Below are positions 8,547 to 17,040 of a stretch of DNA of 64,000 nucleotides, piece by piece. Location of the stretch: the NCBI GenBank assembly GCA_019635355.1, contig JAHBZQ010000001.1, forward strand, positions 1,798,001 to 1,862,000, written 5' to 3'. Made by a program: the position numbers and the translations under genes. Position 1 is the first letter of the stretch; each line of letters opens with the position of its first letter. The notes beneath the pieces are model-generated. The model ran no database searches, was not told the DNA's origin, and saw only the letters and a program-made list of their open reading frames with translations. This stretch comes from Rhizobacter sp. (GTDB lineage: Bacteria; Pseudomonadota; Gammaproteobacteria; Burkholderiales; Burkholderiaceae_C).

Positions 8547-8867
8547 TCAGGCCGCAGCCAGGCGCTTCAGCGCGTCTTTCGCCTTCAGCTCGGCGGCCAG
8601 CGAGGCGTCGAGCGACGAGCGGCACAGGCCGGCGTGCGCGTACTGCAGGTTCTCGTACAGCTCGGCCGTGGCGGGAAAGGCCTTCAGCATGAAGTCGAGG
8701 TCGTCGCCGGGCGGCACCTCGGCCAGCTCTTTGGACAGGTGGTCGACCACCGAGCGGTACTGGTCGGCGGCCATCGGGACGAGCTTGCGTTCCATGCGCT
8801 CCAGCAGCTGGGCCAGGGTCAGCAGAACGCGGAAACTCTCGGGGAGGGTGCGGGTGACAGCATTCAT
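8547..8867 (-). CDS. conserved hypothetical small protein
   Basis: A 106-residue soluble, mostly helical protein starting MNAVTRTLPESFRVLL and rich in Leu, Ala and Glu. I see no signal peptide, membrane segment or known motif. A possible helical core is LAQLLERMERKLVPMAADQY. It is divergent from xthA and followed by a hairpin and the lipoprotein hydrolase gene. Good codon usage and a clean ATG support a real gene; function is not recognised. Confidence 0.65.
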   Translation of the reverse strand: MNAVTRTLPESFRVLLTLAQLLERMERKLVPMAADQYRSVVDHLSKELAEVPPGDDLDFMLKAFPATAELYENLQYAHAGLCRSSLDASLAAELKAKDALKRLAAA

Positions 8868-8948
8868 GACTCCGACATGGTGGCGAGCAGGGCTGCTTCA
8901 AGAGGCCACAATGCGCCCTCTTTCACACCCTGAACACCGTCGTCGCCC

Positions 8949-9725
8949 ATGAAGATCGCCACCTTCAACATCAACGGCATGAACGCGCGCCAGCCCCGGC
9001 TGCTGGAATGGCTGGCCGAGACCTCGCCCGACGTGGCCTGCCTGCAGGAGCTGAAGACGCCCGACGAGAAGTTCCCGGCCGAGGCCCTGCGCGAAGCAGG
9101 CTACGAGGCCATCTGGCACGGGCAGAAATCGTTCAACGGCGTGGCCATCCTGGCCAAGGGTGTGAAGCCGGTGGAGCGCCGCCGCGGCCTGCCCGGCGAC
9201 CCCGACGACAGCCACAGCCGCTACATCGAGGCCGAGGTCAATGGCATCGTGATCGGCTGCCTCTACCTGCCCAACGGCAACCCGCAGCCCGGCCCGAAGT
9301 TCGACTACAAGCTGAAGTGGTTCGACCGCCTGATCGACCACTCGGCCACGCTGCTCGCCGAGGGCAAGCCGACCGTGCTCTGCGGCGACTACAACGTGAT
9401 CCCGACCGACGAGAAGAAAGACATCTACTCGCCCGCCTCGTGGACCAAAGACGCGCTCACCCAGCCCGAAAGCCGCGCCGCGTATTTCAAGATGCTGGCC
9501 CAGGGCTGGACCGACGCCATCCGCCAGGTGCGCCCCGATGAAGAGGTCTACACCTTCTGGGACTACATGCGCCAGCGCTGGCAGCGCAACGCGGGCTTCC
9601 GCATCGACCACCTGCTGCTGTCACCTGATCTGGCGAAACGCCTGCAGGACGCGAACGTCGACAAAGCCACCCGCGGCAAGGAAAAGGCCAGCGACCACGC
9701 GCCGGTGTGGGTGCGCCTGGGCTGA
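8949..9725 (+). CDS. xthA: exodeoxyribonuclease III
   Basis: A 258-residue Mg-dependent AP endonuclease and 3'-5' exonuclease of base-excision repair (EEP fold). Hallmarks in order are MKIATFNINGMNAR, CLQELK with the metal-binding Glu, GDYNVIP, WDYMRQRWQRNAGFRIDHLL and a terminal KASDHAPVW with the catalytic Asp-His pair. The length is normal. It is transcribed alone, divergent from the small hypothetical gene and convergent with the aspartic protease gene. Confidence 0.95.
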   Translation: MKIATFNINGMNARQPRLLEWLAETSPDVACLQELKTPDEKFPAEALREAGYEAIWHGQKSFNGVAILAKGVKPVERRRGLPGDPDDSHSRYIEAEVNGIVIGCLYLPNGNPQPGPKFDYKLKWFDRLIDHSATLLAEGKPTVLCGDYNVIPTDEKKDIYSPASWTKDALTQPESRAAYFKMLAQGWTDAIRQVRPDEEVYTFWDYMRQRWQRNAGFRIDHLLLSPDLAKRLQDANVDKATRGKEKASDHAPVWVRLG

Positions 9726-9738
9726 CGCCCGATCGGCC

Positions 9739-10374
9739 TCAGCGCTTTTCCAGCGTCAGCATGTCGTTGACGCGCGTCATCTGGAAGCGGTTGAGAAAGC
9801 TGTTGCCCAGCAGCACGAAGGGCATCTGCGCCTGCACGACGTTGGCCTCCACGCCGTAGACCGTGACCTCGCCCACCCGCACCGAGGTCAGGTTGACGCG
9901 GTAGATCGGCACCATGCCACCGGCGGTGCTCGCCATGCCGCGCTGGCCGTCGCGGTACTTGAGACCGATGCGCTCTGCATCGGCCGCGCTCATGGCGATG
10001 GTGGTGGCGCCGGTGTCGACCATGAACTCGACCGCCCGCCCGTTGATCGCACCGCCCGTGACGAAATGGCCACCTGGCCCGGCCGAGAGCACGATGCGCG
10101 TGCCACCGTCGCTGCCGCCTCCGGCCCCCAGGCTCACGGGCGTGCCGCCCATCGGCACGGTGTGACGCTTGCCGCCGAGTTCGACCATCGCCCCATCGGG
10201 CGTGATCGACACCAGCTTCACCCCCTGCACCGTGGCGCCGACGGCCACCGTGCGCGGGCTGCCGTCGATCATCAGCAGGGCCTTGTCGCCGAGGCGGCCG
10301 CTCATGGAGACGGTCTGGGCCGAGGCGAGCCCCGCAGCGGCCAGGCACACAAGCGCCACGCCGGTGCGCAGCAT
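9739..10374 (-). CDS. exported retropepsin-like aspartic protease (TIGR02281-type)
   Basis: A 211-residue protein with an N-terminal signal peptide (MLRTGVALVC then LAAAGLASAQ). It has a single retropepsin half-site with EFMVDTGATTIAMS (catalytic Asp120-Thr-Gly) and the C-terminal flap region LLGNSFLNRFQ. Such clan AA proteases act as dimers; this proteobacterial family is periplasmic and largely uncharacterised. The ATG at 10374 was chosen because the signal peptide begins there; the frame is open further upstream but reads into yajQ. It starts 1 nt after the yajQ stop, so the two are probably co-transcribed. Confidence 0.85.
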   Translation of the reverse strand: MLRTGVALVCLAAAGLASAQTVSMSGRLGDKALLMIDGSPRTVAVGATVQGVKLVSITPDGAMVELGGKRHTVPMGGTPVSLGAGGGSDGGTRIVLSAGPGGHFVTGGAINGRAVEFMVDTGATTIAMSAADAERIGLKYRDGQRGMASTAGGMVPIYRVNLTSVRVGEVTVYGVEANVVQAQMPFVLLGNSFLNRFQMTRVNDMLTLEKR

Positions 10375-10375
10375 C

Positions 10376-10864
10376 TCAGTCACGGAAATTGTTGAACGAC
10401 AACGGCGCATCGGCGATCTCCTTGCGGATGAGCGCGATGGCGGCCTGGAGGTCATCGCGCTTGCCGCCGGTCACCCGGACGGTGTCGCCCTGGATCGCAG
10501 CCTGCACCTTCATCTTGCTTTGTTTGATGGTGGTCTGGATCTTTTTTGCCGTGTCGGAATCGATGCCGCTCTTGACCGTGATCTTCTGTTTCACCTTGTC
10601 GCCACCGATCTTCTCGATCTTGGCGCTGCGGTCGAGGAAGCGGATGTCGACGCCGCGCTTGGTCATCTTGGCCAGCAGGATGTCGAGCACCTGGTTGATC
10701 TGGAAGTCGCTGTCGGCGTAGACCGTGAGCTCTTCTTCCTTCAGTTCGACCTTGGCCGACGAGCCCTTGAAATCGAAACGGGTGCCGATTTCCTTGGCCG
10801 TTTGATCGACCGCATTGCGCACCTCCACGAGGTTGGGTTCCAAAACGGCGTCGAAGCTCGGCAT
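10376..10864 (-). CDS. yajQ: YajQ family nucleotide-binding protein
   Basis: A 162-residue UPF0234 protein made of two ferredoxin-like halves. Family signatures are MPSFDAVLEPNLVEVRNAVDQ (start), FDFKGSSA and VRVTGGKRDDLQ. Relatives bind nucleotides, and some bind cyclic di-GMP as transcription co-effectors. It is divergent from murB (40 nt between start codons) and immediately upstream of the aspartic protease gene. The biochemical role here is unknown. Confidence 0.93.
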   Translation of the reverse strand: MPSFDAVLEPNLVEVRNAVDQTAKEIGTRFDFKGSSAKVELKEEELTVYADSDFQINQVLDILLAKMTKRGVDIRFLDRSAKIEKIGGDKVKQKITVKSGIDSDTAKKIQTTIKQSKMKVQAAIQGDTVRVTGGKRDDLQAAIALIRKEIADAPLSFNNFRD

Positions 10865-10904
10865 ATCAGGGTCTTTTCAAGGCTGGATCGGCGAAAATTC
10901 TGCC

Positions 10905-11921
10905 ATGCAAATCGAGACAGGCGTGAGCCTGAAACCGTACAACAGCTTCGGCCTGCCGGCCGTGGCGCAAACGCTGGTGCGCGTCACGGGCGACGCCGAC
11001 GTGCGCCGCGTGGTCGACCATGCCGAGCTCGGCACCGCGCCGAAATTCATCCTCGGCGGCGGCAGCAACATCATCCTCACGCGCGACATGCCGCAGGTGG
11101 TGCTCAAGGTCGAGGTGATGGGCCGGCGCATCGTCGAAGAGCGCGCCAACGCCTGGATCGTCGAAGCCGGTGCGGGCGAGAACTGGCATGACTTCGTCAC
11201 CTGGACGCTCGCCCAGGGCTGCCCCGGGCTCGAAAACCTGGCGCTCATCCCCGGCACAGTGGGCGCCTCGCCGGTGCAAAACATCGGCGCCTACGGCATC
11301 GAGCTGAAAGACCGCTTCGACTCGCTCGAAGGCGTGGACCTGCTCACCGGCCGCACCGTGACACTCGGGCCCGAGATGTGCAAGTTCGGCTACCGCGACA
11401 GCGAATTCAAGCATTCGCTCGCCGGCCGCGTGCTCATCACCCGCGTGCGTTTCCGCCTGCCCAAGCCCTGGCAGCCAGTGCTCGGCTACCTCGAGATCGA
11501 GCGCAAGATGAACGAGACGGGCATCGGCCGCCCGACGCCGCAGCAGGTCTACGACTGGATCATCGCCATCCGCCGCGCCAAGCTGCCCGACCCGGCCGTG
11601 GTGGGCAACGCCGGCAGCTTCTTCAAGAACCCGGTGGTCACGCCCGAGCAGTGCCGCGACATCATCGGCCGCGACCCGGAGATCGTGCACTACCCCATGC
11701 CCGACGGCACCATGAAGCTCGCCGCCGGCTGGATGATCGACGCCTGCGGCTGGAAGGGCAAAACGGTGGGCCGCGCGGGTGTCTACGAGAAGCAGGCATT
11801 GGTGCTCGTCAACCGCGGCGGCGCCATCGGCTCGGAGGTGATGACGCTCGCCCGGGCGATCCAGGAGAGCGTGTACGGGCGCTTCGGCATCCGGCTGGAG
11901 CCGGAGCCGGTGGTCGTCTAG
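10905..11921 (+). CDS. murB: UDP-N-acetylenolpyruvoylglucosamine reductase
   Basis: A 338-residue FAD enzyme that reduces UDP-GlcNAc-enolpyruvate to UDP-MurNAc in peptidoglycan precursor synthesis. It starts MQIETGVSLKPYNSFGLP and has the FAD-binding stretch ILGGGSNIIL, then PGTVGASPVQNIGAYG, RDSEFKHS with the catalytic Ser region, and NAGSFFKNP. The length fits the long (type I) MurB. The in-frame extension upstream to 10815 overlaps yajQ and is rejected. An AAAATT element lies just upstream of the ATG. The 3' end overlaps convergent puuD by 4 nt. Confidence 0.96.
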   Translation: MQIETGVSLKPYNSFGLPAVAQTLVRVTGDADVRRVVDHAELGTAPKFILGGGSNIILTRDMPQVVLKVEVMGRRIVEERANAWIVEAGAGENWHDFVTWTLAQGCPGLENLALIPGTVGASPVQNIGAYGIELKDRFDSLEGVDLLTGRTVTLGPEMCKFGYRDSEFKHSLAGRVLITRVRFRLPKPWQPVLGYLEIERKMNETGIGRPTPQQVYDWIIAIRRAKLPDPAVVGNAGSFFKNPVVTPEQCRDIIGRDPEIVHYPMPDGTMKLAAGWMIDACGWKGKTVGRAGVYEKQALVLVNRGGAIGSEVMTLARAIQESVYGRFGIRLEPEPVVV

Positions 11922-13114
11922 GGCTTTGCGCCAGCTTCGTACCAGCGCTTGATCAGCGCCCGCTCCGCATCGGTCATCTGCGTGGCGTTCCCCAGCGGCA
12001 TGAGCTTCAGCACCACCGACTGCTGGTAGACCGCCTGCGCATTGCGCACGATCAGCTCCGGCGTGTGCAGCTGGATGGCCTTGTTCACGACTTGCTCGCT
12101 GTGACACATCACGCAGCGCTCGGTCACCACCTTCTGCACCTGCGCGAAGGACACCGGCGGCGCCCCTTCCGCCACCTTCTCGGCCTTCGGCATCGTCGCG
12201 GTGAACACGCCGGCCAGCAGCACCACGCCCACCATCGCATACCACCAGGGCACCGGCTGCCCAGTCGCATGCGCCTTGTGCCGCAGCACGAAGGATTGGC
12301 GGATCAGCGCGCCGGCCAGCATCATCACCACCAGCGTCACCCAGTTGTTGGGCCCGCTGTAGAGAAAGCCGTAGTGGTTGCTCAACATCGCGATGATCAC
12401 CGGCAGCGTGAAGTAGGTGTTGTGCACGCTGCGCTGCTTGCCACGCTTGCCGTAGACCGGGTCGACCGGCTGGCCCGCGCGCAAGGCAACCACCACCTTG
12501 CGCTGGCCGGGGATGATCACCATCGCCACGTTGCCGCTCATGGTGGTGGCGATCATCGCGCCCACCAGCAGGAAGGCCGCGCGCCCGGCGAAGAGGTGGC
12601 ACGAGAGCCATGACGCGAACACGATGAAGCCGAACACCAGCACGCCCACGATCAGGTCGCCGTGTGGGCCCTGGCCGAACAGGCGGCAGATGCCGTCGTA
12701 GATGACCCAGAAGGCGACGAAGAAACCGAGCGCGGTGGTGATGGCCGCGGCCGGCGACCAGTCGAACACGTTCTTGTCGATCAGGAAAGTGCTGGCGTTG
12801 AAGAGATAGAGCACCGCGAAGAGCGCAAAGCCGGTGAGCCAGGTGGAATAGCTCTCCCACATCGACCAGTGCAGCCGCTCGGGCAGCACCGCGGGCGACA
12901 CCGGGTACTTCTGCTGGTGGTAGAAGCCGCCGCCGTGCACGGCCCAGAGTTCGCCGCCGATGCCTTTCTCGCGATCCTTTGCGTCGGCGGGGGGCGTGAG
13001 GCTGTTGTCGAGGGCGACGAAGTAGAACGAGGCGCCGATCCACGCCACGCCGGTGATGACGTGCGCCCAGCGCAGCAGCAGGTTGAGCCAGTCGAGCAGG
13101 TGCGAGTAGTCCAC
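11918..13114 (-). CDS. puuD: membrane urate hydroxylase/oxidase with C-terminal cytochrome c domain
   Basis: A 398-residue PuuD-type enzyme that converts urate to 5-hydroxyisourate and passes electrons to the respiratory chain. About eight hydrophobic segments begin near residue 10 (RWAHVITGVAWIGASFYF). The C-terminus carries a heme c site CVMCH (Cys334, Cys337, His338), with a likely distal Met in LKLMPLGN. It is 3 nt downstream of uraH and transcribed with it, away from the GntR gene. The product feeds directly to UraH. The family assignment is strong; no UricaseII or HpxO is in the window. Confidence 0.93.
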   Translation of the reverse strand: MDYSHLLDWLNLLLRWAHVITGVAWIGASFYFVALDNSLTPPADAKDREKGIGGELWAVHGGGFYHQQKYPVSPAVLPERLHWSMWESYSTWLTGFALFAVLYLFNASTFLIDKNVFDWSPAAAITTALGFFVAFWVIYDGICRLFGQGPHGDLIVGVLVFGFIVFASWLSCHLFAGRAAFLLVGAMIATTMSGNVAMVIIPGQRKVVVALRAGQPVDPVYGKRGKQRSVHNTYFTLPVIIAMLSNHYGFLYSGPNNWVTLVVMMLAGALIRQSFVLRHKAHATGQPVPWWYAMVGVVLLAGVFTATMPKAEKVAEGAPPVSFAQVQKVVTERCVMCHSEQVVNKAIQLHTPELIVRNAQAVYQQSVVLKLMPLGNATQMTDAERALIKRWYEAGAKP

Positions 13115-13117
13115 GCC

Positions 13118-13471
13118 TCAGCTACCCCTGTACGTCGAGTAGGCCCAGGGGCTCGCGAGCAGCGGCACGTGGTAGTGCTGCAGCGGGTTGGCGAGGCCGA
13201 AGTCGATGGGCACCGCGTCGACGAAGGGTGGCTCGGGCAGGCTCACCCCACGGCCGCGGAAATAGGCGGCCACCTCGAAGACGAGGCGGTAGGTGCCGGT
13301 CTTGAAGCTCGTGTCGTCGAGCAGCGGTGCATCGGCGCGCCCGTCGTGGTTGAGCGCCAGCTGCTTGAGCAGCGTGGGCTGCCCACCGTCCATGCGGTAG
13401 AGCGCCACCAGCATGCCCGCCGCGGGGCAGCCGTTCATGGTGTCGAGCACGTGGGTGGTGAGCTTGCCCAT
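13118..13471 (-). CDS. uraH: 5-hydroxyisourate hydrolase (transthyretin-like)
   Basis: A 117-residue enzyme that hydrolyses 5-hydroxyisourate to OHCU. It begins MGKLTTHVLDTMNGCPA and ends with the family tail YSTYRGS. The central HDGRADAPLL and HYHVPLLASPWAYS carry the conserved His and Arg positions. The ATG at 13471 matches family starts and has a GA-rich upstream element; a TTG at 13501 would add ten poorly conserved residues. It is first in uraH-puuD, divergent from the GntR gene across a palindromic operator-like site. Confidence 0.94.
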   Translation of the reverse strand: MGKLTTHVLDTMNGCPAAGMLVALYRMDGGQPTLLKQLALNHDGRADAPLLDDTSFKTGTYRLVFEVAAYFRGRGVSLPEPPFVDAVPIDFGLANPLQHYHVPLLASPWAYSTYRGS

Positions 13472-13513
13472 CTCGGCCTCGGGTTGGATTGCAGGTTGCA
13501 AGACGCGGAAAAG

Positions 13514-13521
13514 TGTATACA
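13514..13521. promoter_or_regulatory. candidate GntR operator in the uraH / gntR divergent promoter
   Basis: The 8-bp perfect palindrome TGTATACA lies between divergent uraH and the GntR gene. FCD-type GntR proteins often bind palindromes with a GTATAC-like core. The site also contains TATACA on both strands, which could serve as opposing -10 boxes, so regulator binding would block both promoters. Confidence 0.55.
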
Positions 13522-13559
13522 GTTTGCAGCACGCCGCCTAGCCACAACACCACCCGCAC

Positions 13560-14351
13560 ATGCCTCGCGCCCCTGCCAACCTGACTGCCATCCGCCCGGT
13601 GGCCCGAGGCAAAAGGGTTGCAGGCAAGAAGCAGGCCGCGTCGGGCAGCAAGCCCAGGCCCGCCGTGGCCGAGGCCGAGCTGCAAGACACCACCCGCCGC
13701 ATCGCCGAGGCCATCACCGCCGCCATCGTCGAGCGGCGCCTCATGCCGGGCACCAAGCTCGCCGAGCAGAAGATCGCCGACATCTTCAAGGTCTCGCGCA
13801 CCATCGTGCGGCAGGCCTTGCACCAGTTGAGCCGCGACAAGCTGGTCACGCTCACCCAGGCACGCGGCGCGCGCGTGGCCCAGCCGAGCGAGGAAGAAGC
13901 GCGCCAGGTGTTCGAGGTGCGGCACATGCTCGAGGCCGCGATGATCAAGCGCGCCGCCGCCGAGTTGAGCGAGCCGCAGATCGCACAACTGCGCCAGCAC
14001 CTGCGCGAAGAAGAAGCCGCCGTGCAACGCACCGACGTGCCCGGCCGCACCCGGCTCCTGGCCGACTTCCACGTGGTGCTCGCCCACATGCTCGGCAACG
14101 AGGCGCTGGCCGACATCTTGCGAGAGCTGGTGTCACGCAGTTCGTTGATCTCCTTGATGTACCAGTCCGCCCATTCGGCCGAACATTCCTTCGCAGAACA
14201 CGTGGCCATCGTCGATGCGCTTGCCGCGCGCGATGCCCGCGCCGCCGTCAAGCTCATGCAAAGCCATCTGCACAATGTCGAGCGCAACCTGCGCCTGAAC
14301 CCCCGGGTGCCAGACTTGCCGTCGGTGCTGCATGCCGGAGACCCCTCATGA
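13560..14351 (+). CDS. GntR family transcriptional regulator, FCD subfamily
   Basis: A 263-residue regulator. A basic, disordered tail occupies residues 1-40, and a winged helix-turn-helix follows at about 45-110 (MPGTKLAEQKIADIFKVSRT, then VRQALHQLSRDKLV). An all-helical FCD ligand domain covers 115-235, with likely metal/ligand His residues in DFHVVLAHML and SFAEHVAIVDAL. Its position between uraH-puuD and the allantoin genes makes it the likely regulator of purine catabolism, perhaps sensing a pathway intermediate. The stop overlaps the puuE start by ATGA. Confidence 0.9.
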   Translation: MPRAPANLTAIRPVARGKRVAGKKQAASGSKPRPAVAEAELQDTTRRIAEAITAAIVERRLMPGTKLAEQKIADIFKVSRTIVRQALHQLSRDKLVTLTQARGARVAQPSEEEARQVFEVRHMLEAAMIKRAAAELSEPQIAQLRQHLREEEAAVQRTDVPGRTRLLADFHVVLAHMLGNEALADILRELVSRSSLISLMYQSAHSAEHSFAEHVAIVDALAARDARAAVKLMQSHLHNVERNLRLNPRVPDLPSVLHAGDPS

Positions 14352-15280
14352 CCAGCGACAAGACCTACCCGAGAGACCTGAAGGGCTACGGCCGCAACCC
14401 GCCACACGCCCAATGGCCCAACGGCGCGAGGATCGCCGTGCAGTTCGTCCTCAACTACGAAGAGGGCGGCGAGAACAACCCGCTGCATGGCGACCCGACC
14501 TCCGAGACCTTCCTCTCCGAGCTCATCACGGCGCAGGCCTACGAGAGCCGGCACATGACCATCGAGTCGATGTACGAATACGGCTCGCGCGTGGGTGTGT
14601 GGCGCATCCTGCGCGAATTCGAGAAGCGCAAGTTGCCCATGACCATCTTCGCGGTCGGCATGGCGATGCAGCGCTACCCCGAGTTGCTCTCGTGCTTCAT
14701 GGACAACGGCTACGAGATCGCCAACCACGGCCTGCGCTGGATCCACTATCAAAACCTGCCCGAGGCCACCGAGCGCCGCCACATCGAGCTCGGCACGCAT
14801 GTCCTGAAAGACATGACCGGAGGTGCCTGGCCCCTGGGCTGGTACACCGGCCGCGACAGCCCCAACACTCGCCGGCTCGTCGCCGAGCACGGCGGCTATG
14901 AGTACGACAGCGACTACTACGGCGACGACCTGCCGTTCTGGATGCCCGTGACCAAGAGCGACGGCAACACCGAGCAGCGCCTCGTGGTGCCCTACTCGCT
15001 CGACTGCAACGACATGCGCTTCGTGCAGACGCAGGGCTTCAACACCGGCGACCATTTCTTCACCTACCTGCGCGACAGCTTCGATGCGCTGTACGCAGAG
15101 GGCGACACCGCGCCCAAGATGATGAGCATCGGCATGCACTGCCGCCTGCTCGGCAAGCCGGGGCGCATCGGCTCGCTGCAACGCTTCCTCGACCACGTGC
15201 TCGCGCACGACAAGGTCTGGGTGTGCCGGCGCATCGACATCGCACGGCACTGGAAACAGCATCACCCGGCGCCGACATGA
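14348..15280 (+). CDS. puuE: allantoinase, polysaccharide-deacetylase type (PuuE)
   Basis: A 310-residue cofactor-independent allantoinase that opens allantoin to allantoate. It has the polysaccharide deacetylase fold and strong PuuE signatures: YPRDLKGYGRNPPHAQWP, VQFVLNYEEGGENN, GDPTSETFLSE, SMYEYGSRVG and GWYTGRDSPNTRRL. It is not related to the DAL/AllB metallo-allantoinase. It is coupled to the GntR gene by a 4-nt overlap and to the next gene by another ATGA overlap, so it is part of a tight operon. Confidence 0.94.
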   Translation: MTSDKTYPRDLKGYGRNPPHAQWPNGARIAVQFVLNYEEGGENNPLHGDPTSETFLSELITAQAYESRHMTIESMYEYGSRVGVWRILREFEKRKLPMTIFAVGMAMQRYPELLSCFMDNGYEIANHGLRWIHYQNLPEATERRHIELGTHVLKDMTGGAWPLGWYTGRDSPNTRRLVAEHGGYEYDSDYYGDDLPFWMPVTKSDGNTEQRLVVPYSLDCNDMRFVQTQGFNTGDHFFTYLRDSFDALYAEGDTAPKMMSIGMHCRLLGKPGRIGSLQRFLDHVLAHDKVWVCRRIDIARHWKQHHPAPT

Positions 15281-17040
15281 GCCTCACCCTGGATCAGCTC
15301 AACAACGCCTCGCACGACGAGGCGCTGCAGATGCTCGCCGGCGTCTACGAGCATTCGCCGTGGATCGCCAAGCAGGCGCTGGCGCAACGTCCGTTCAAGA
15401 CACTCGCCGCCTTGAAGGTCGCCCTGGCGCAGATGGTGCGTGAAGCCGATCCGTCACAGCAGCTCGCGCTCATCCAGGCCCACCCCGAACTGGCCGGCAA
15501 GCTCGCCGAACAAGGCCAGCTCACCGCCGAGTCGAGCCACGAGCAGCACACCGCAGGCTTGAAAGCCTGCTCGCCCGAAGAGCTGGCCGCCCTGCAGCGG
15601 CTCAATGCGGAATACCGCGCCAAGTTCGGCTGGCCCTTCATCCTCGCCGTGCGCGGCCCGCGCGGCACCGGGCTCACGCGGCAGCAGATCATCACCACCT
15701 TCGCGCGCCGGCTCGAAGGCCACGCCGACTTCGAGCGCGCCGAGTGCCTGCGCAACATCCACCGCATCGCCGAGCTGCGGCTCAACGACAAGTTCGGCTT
15801 CGAGCCCACGCTCGGCCACCAGGTGTGGGACTGCGCCGAGCTGCTGGCGCAGCACAGCGACGTGGACGACGCGCTCACCGTCACCTACCTCACGCCCGCC
15901 CACATCGCCTGCCAGAAGCAACTCGCCTACTGGATGCGCGACTGCGGCTTCGACGAAGTCGAGATCGACGCCGTGGGCAACGTGGTCGGCGTGTACCACG
16001 GCACGCAGGAGGAAGCCCCGCGCCTGCTCACCGGCAGCCACTTCGACACCGTGCGCAACGGCGGCAAATACGACGGGCGGCTGGGCATCTTCGTGCCGAT
16101 GGTGTGCGTGCGCGAGCTGCACCGACAGCGTCGGCGTCTGCCCTTCGACATCGAGCTGATCGCCTTCGCCGAAGAAGAGGGCCAGCGCTACCGGGCCACC
16201 TTCCTCGGCTCGGGCGCCGTCATCGGCCGCTTCGACCCGAGCTGGCTCGACCAGCATGACGCCGACGGCATCGCGATGCGTGACGCGATGGCCACGGCCG
16301 GCCTCGACCCCAAGCGCATCGCGTGGATGCAGCGCCACCCCTCGCGCTACCTCGGGTTCGTCGAGGTGCACATCGAGCAGGGCCCAGTCCTCAACGAGAT
16401 GGACCTGCCGCTCGGCGTGGTGACGTCCATCAACGGCAGCGTGCGCATGCTGGGCGAGATGGTCGGCACCGCGAGCCACGCCGGCACCACGCCGATGGAC
16501 CGGCGCCGCGATGCCGCCGCCGCCGTGGCCGAGCTGCTGCTCTACGTGGAAAAGCGCGCCGCCCAGGTGCCGCACCTGGTGGGCACGGTCGGCATGCTGG
16601 AAGTGCCCGCCGGCTCGATCAACGTGGTGCCCGGTCGCTGCAAGTTCAGCCTCGACATCCGCGCCACCACCGACGAGGTGCGCGACGCGATGGTGCATGA
16701 CGTGCTGGCCGAGATCCGCGCCATCACCGAGCGCCGCAGCCTGCACTGCACGCTCGAAGAGACGCTGCGCGCCCCGGCCGCGCCCAGCGCCCCCGATTGG
16801 CAGCGGCGTTGGGAACGCGCCGTCGAGTCGCTCGGTCTGCCGGTGCACCGCATGCCCAGCGGCGCCGGCCACGATGCGATGAAGCTGCACGAAGTGATGC
16901 CGCAGGCCATGCTCTTCCTGCGCGGCGGCAACTCCGGCATCAGCCACAACCCGCTGGAGACGATCACGAGCGACGATGCGCAGCTCTGCGTCGAAGCCTT
17001 CCAGACCCTGCTGAACGATCTGGCGGAGGAACGTCCATGA
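15277..17040 (+). CDS. UraD-AllC fusion: OHCU decarboxylase / allantoate amidohydrolase
   Basis: A 587-residue protein with two enzymes in one chain. Residues 1-170 are OHCU decarboxylase, with HPELAGK at 69-75 (catalytic His69), an SxxEQxxAGL segment near 86 and KFGWPFILAVRG. It makes S-allantoin from OHCU. Residues 175-587 are an M20 Zn amidohydrolase of the AllC/carbamoylase type, with TGSHFDTVRNGGKYDG, FAEEEGQR, VHIEQGPVL and a C-terminal SGAGHDAMKL. It hydrolyses allantoate. The two steps flank allantoinase in the pathway. Both halves look complete. Overlaps of 4 nt on each side tie it into the operon. Confidence 0.92.
   Translation: MSLTLDQLNNASHDEALQMLAGVYEHSPWIAKQALAQRPFKTLAALKVALAQMVREADPSQQLALIQAHPELAGKLAEQGQLTAESSHEQHTAGLKACSPEELAALQRLNAEYRAKFGWPFILAVRGPRGTGLTRQQIITTFARRLEGHADFERAECLRNIHRIAELRLNDKFGFEPTLGHQVWDCAELLAQHSDVDDALTVTYLTPAHIACQKQLAYWMRDCGFDEVEIDAVGNVVGVYHGTQEEAPRLLTGSHFDTVRNGGKYDGRLGIFVPMVCVRELHRQRRRLPFDIELIAFAEEEGQRYRATFLGSGAVIGRFDPSWLDQHDADGIAMRDAMATAGLDPKRIAWMQRHPSRYLGFVEVHIEQGPVLNEMDLPLGVVTSINGSVRMLGEMVGTASHAGTTPMDRRRDAAAAVAELLLYVEKRAAQVPHLVGTVGMLEVPAGSINVVPGRCKFSLDIRATTDEVRDAMVHDVLAEIRAITERRSLHCTLEETLRAPAAPSAPDWQRRWERAVESLGLPVHRMPSGAGHDAMKLHEVMPQAMLFLRGGNSGISHNPLETITSDDAQLCVEAFQTLLNDLAEERP

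Noticed and set aside
10815..10904. An N-terminal extension of MurB by 30 residues.
   Set aside because: It overlaps the start of divergent yajQ, and MurB begins with the conserved region after MQIETG.
13472..13501. A TTG start giving UraH ten more residues.
   Set aside because: The ATG at 13471 (MGKLTTHVLD) matches the family start, and the extra residues have no similarity to known UraH.
13538..15265. A 575-codon minus-strand frame opposite the GntR and puuE genes.
   Set aside because: The plus-strand genes have clear family motifs and ATGA overlaps; the antisense frame has no recognisable domain.
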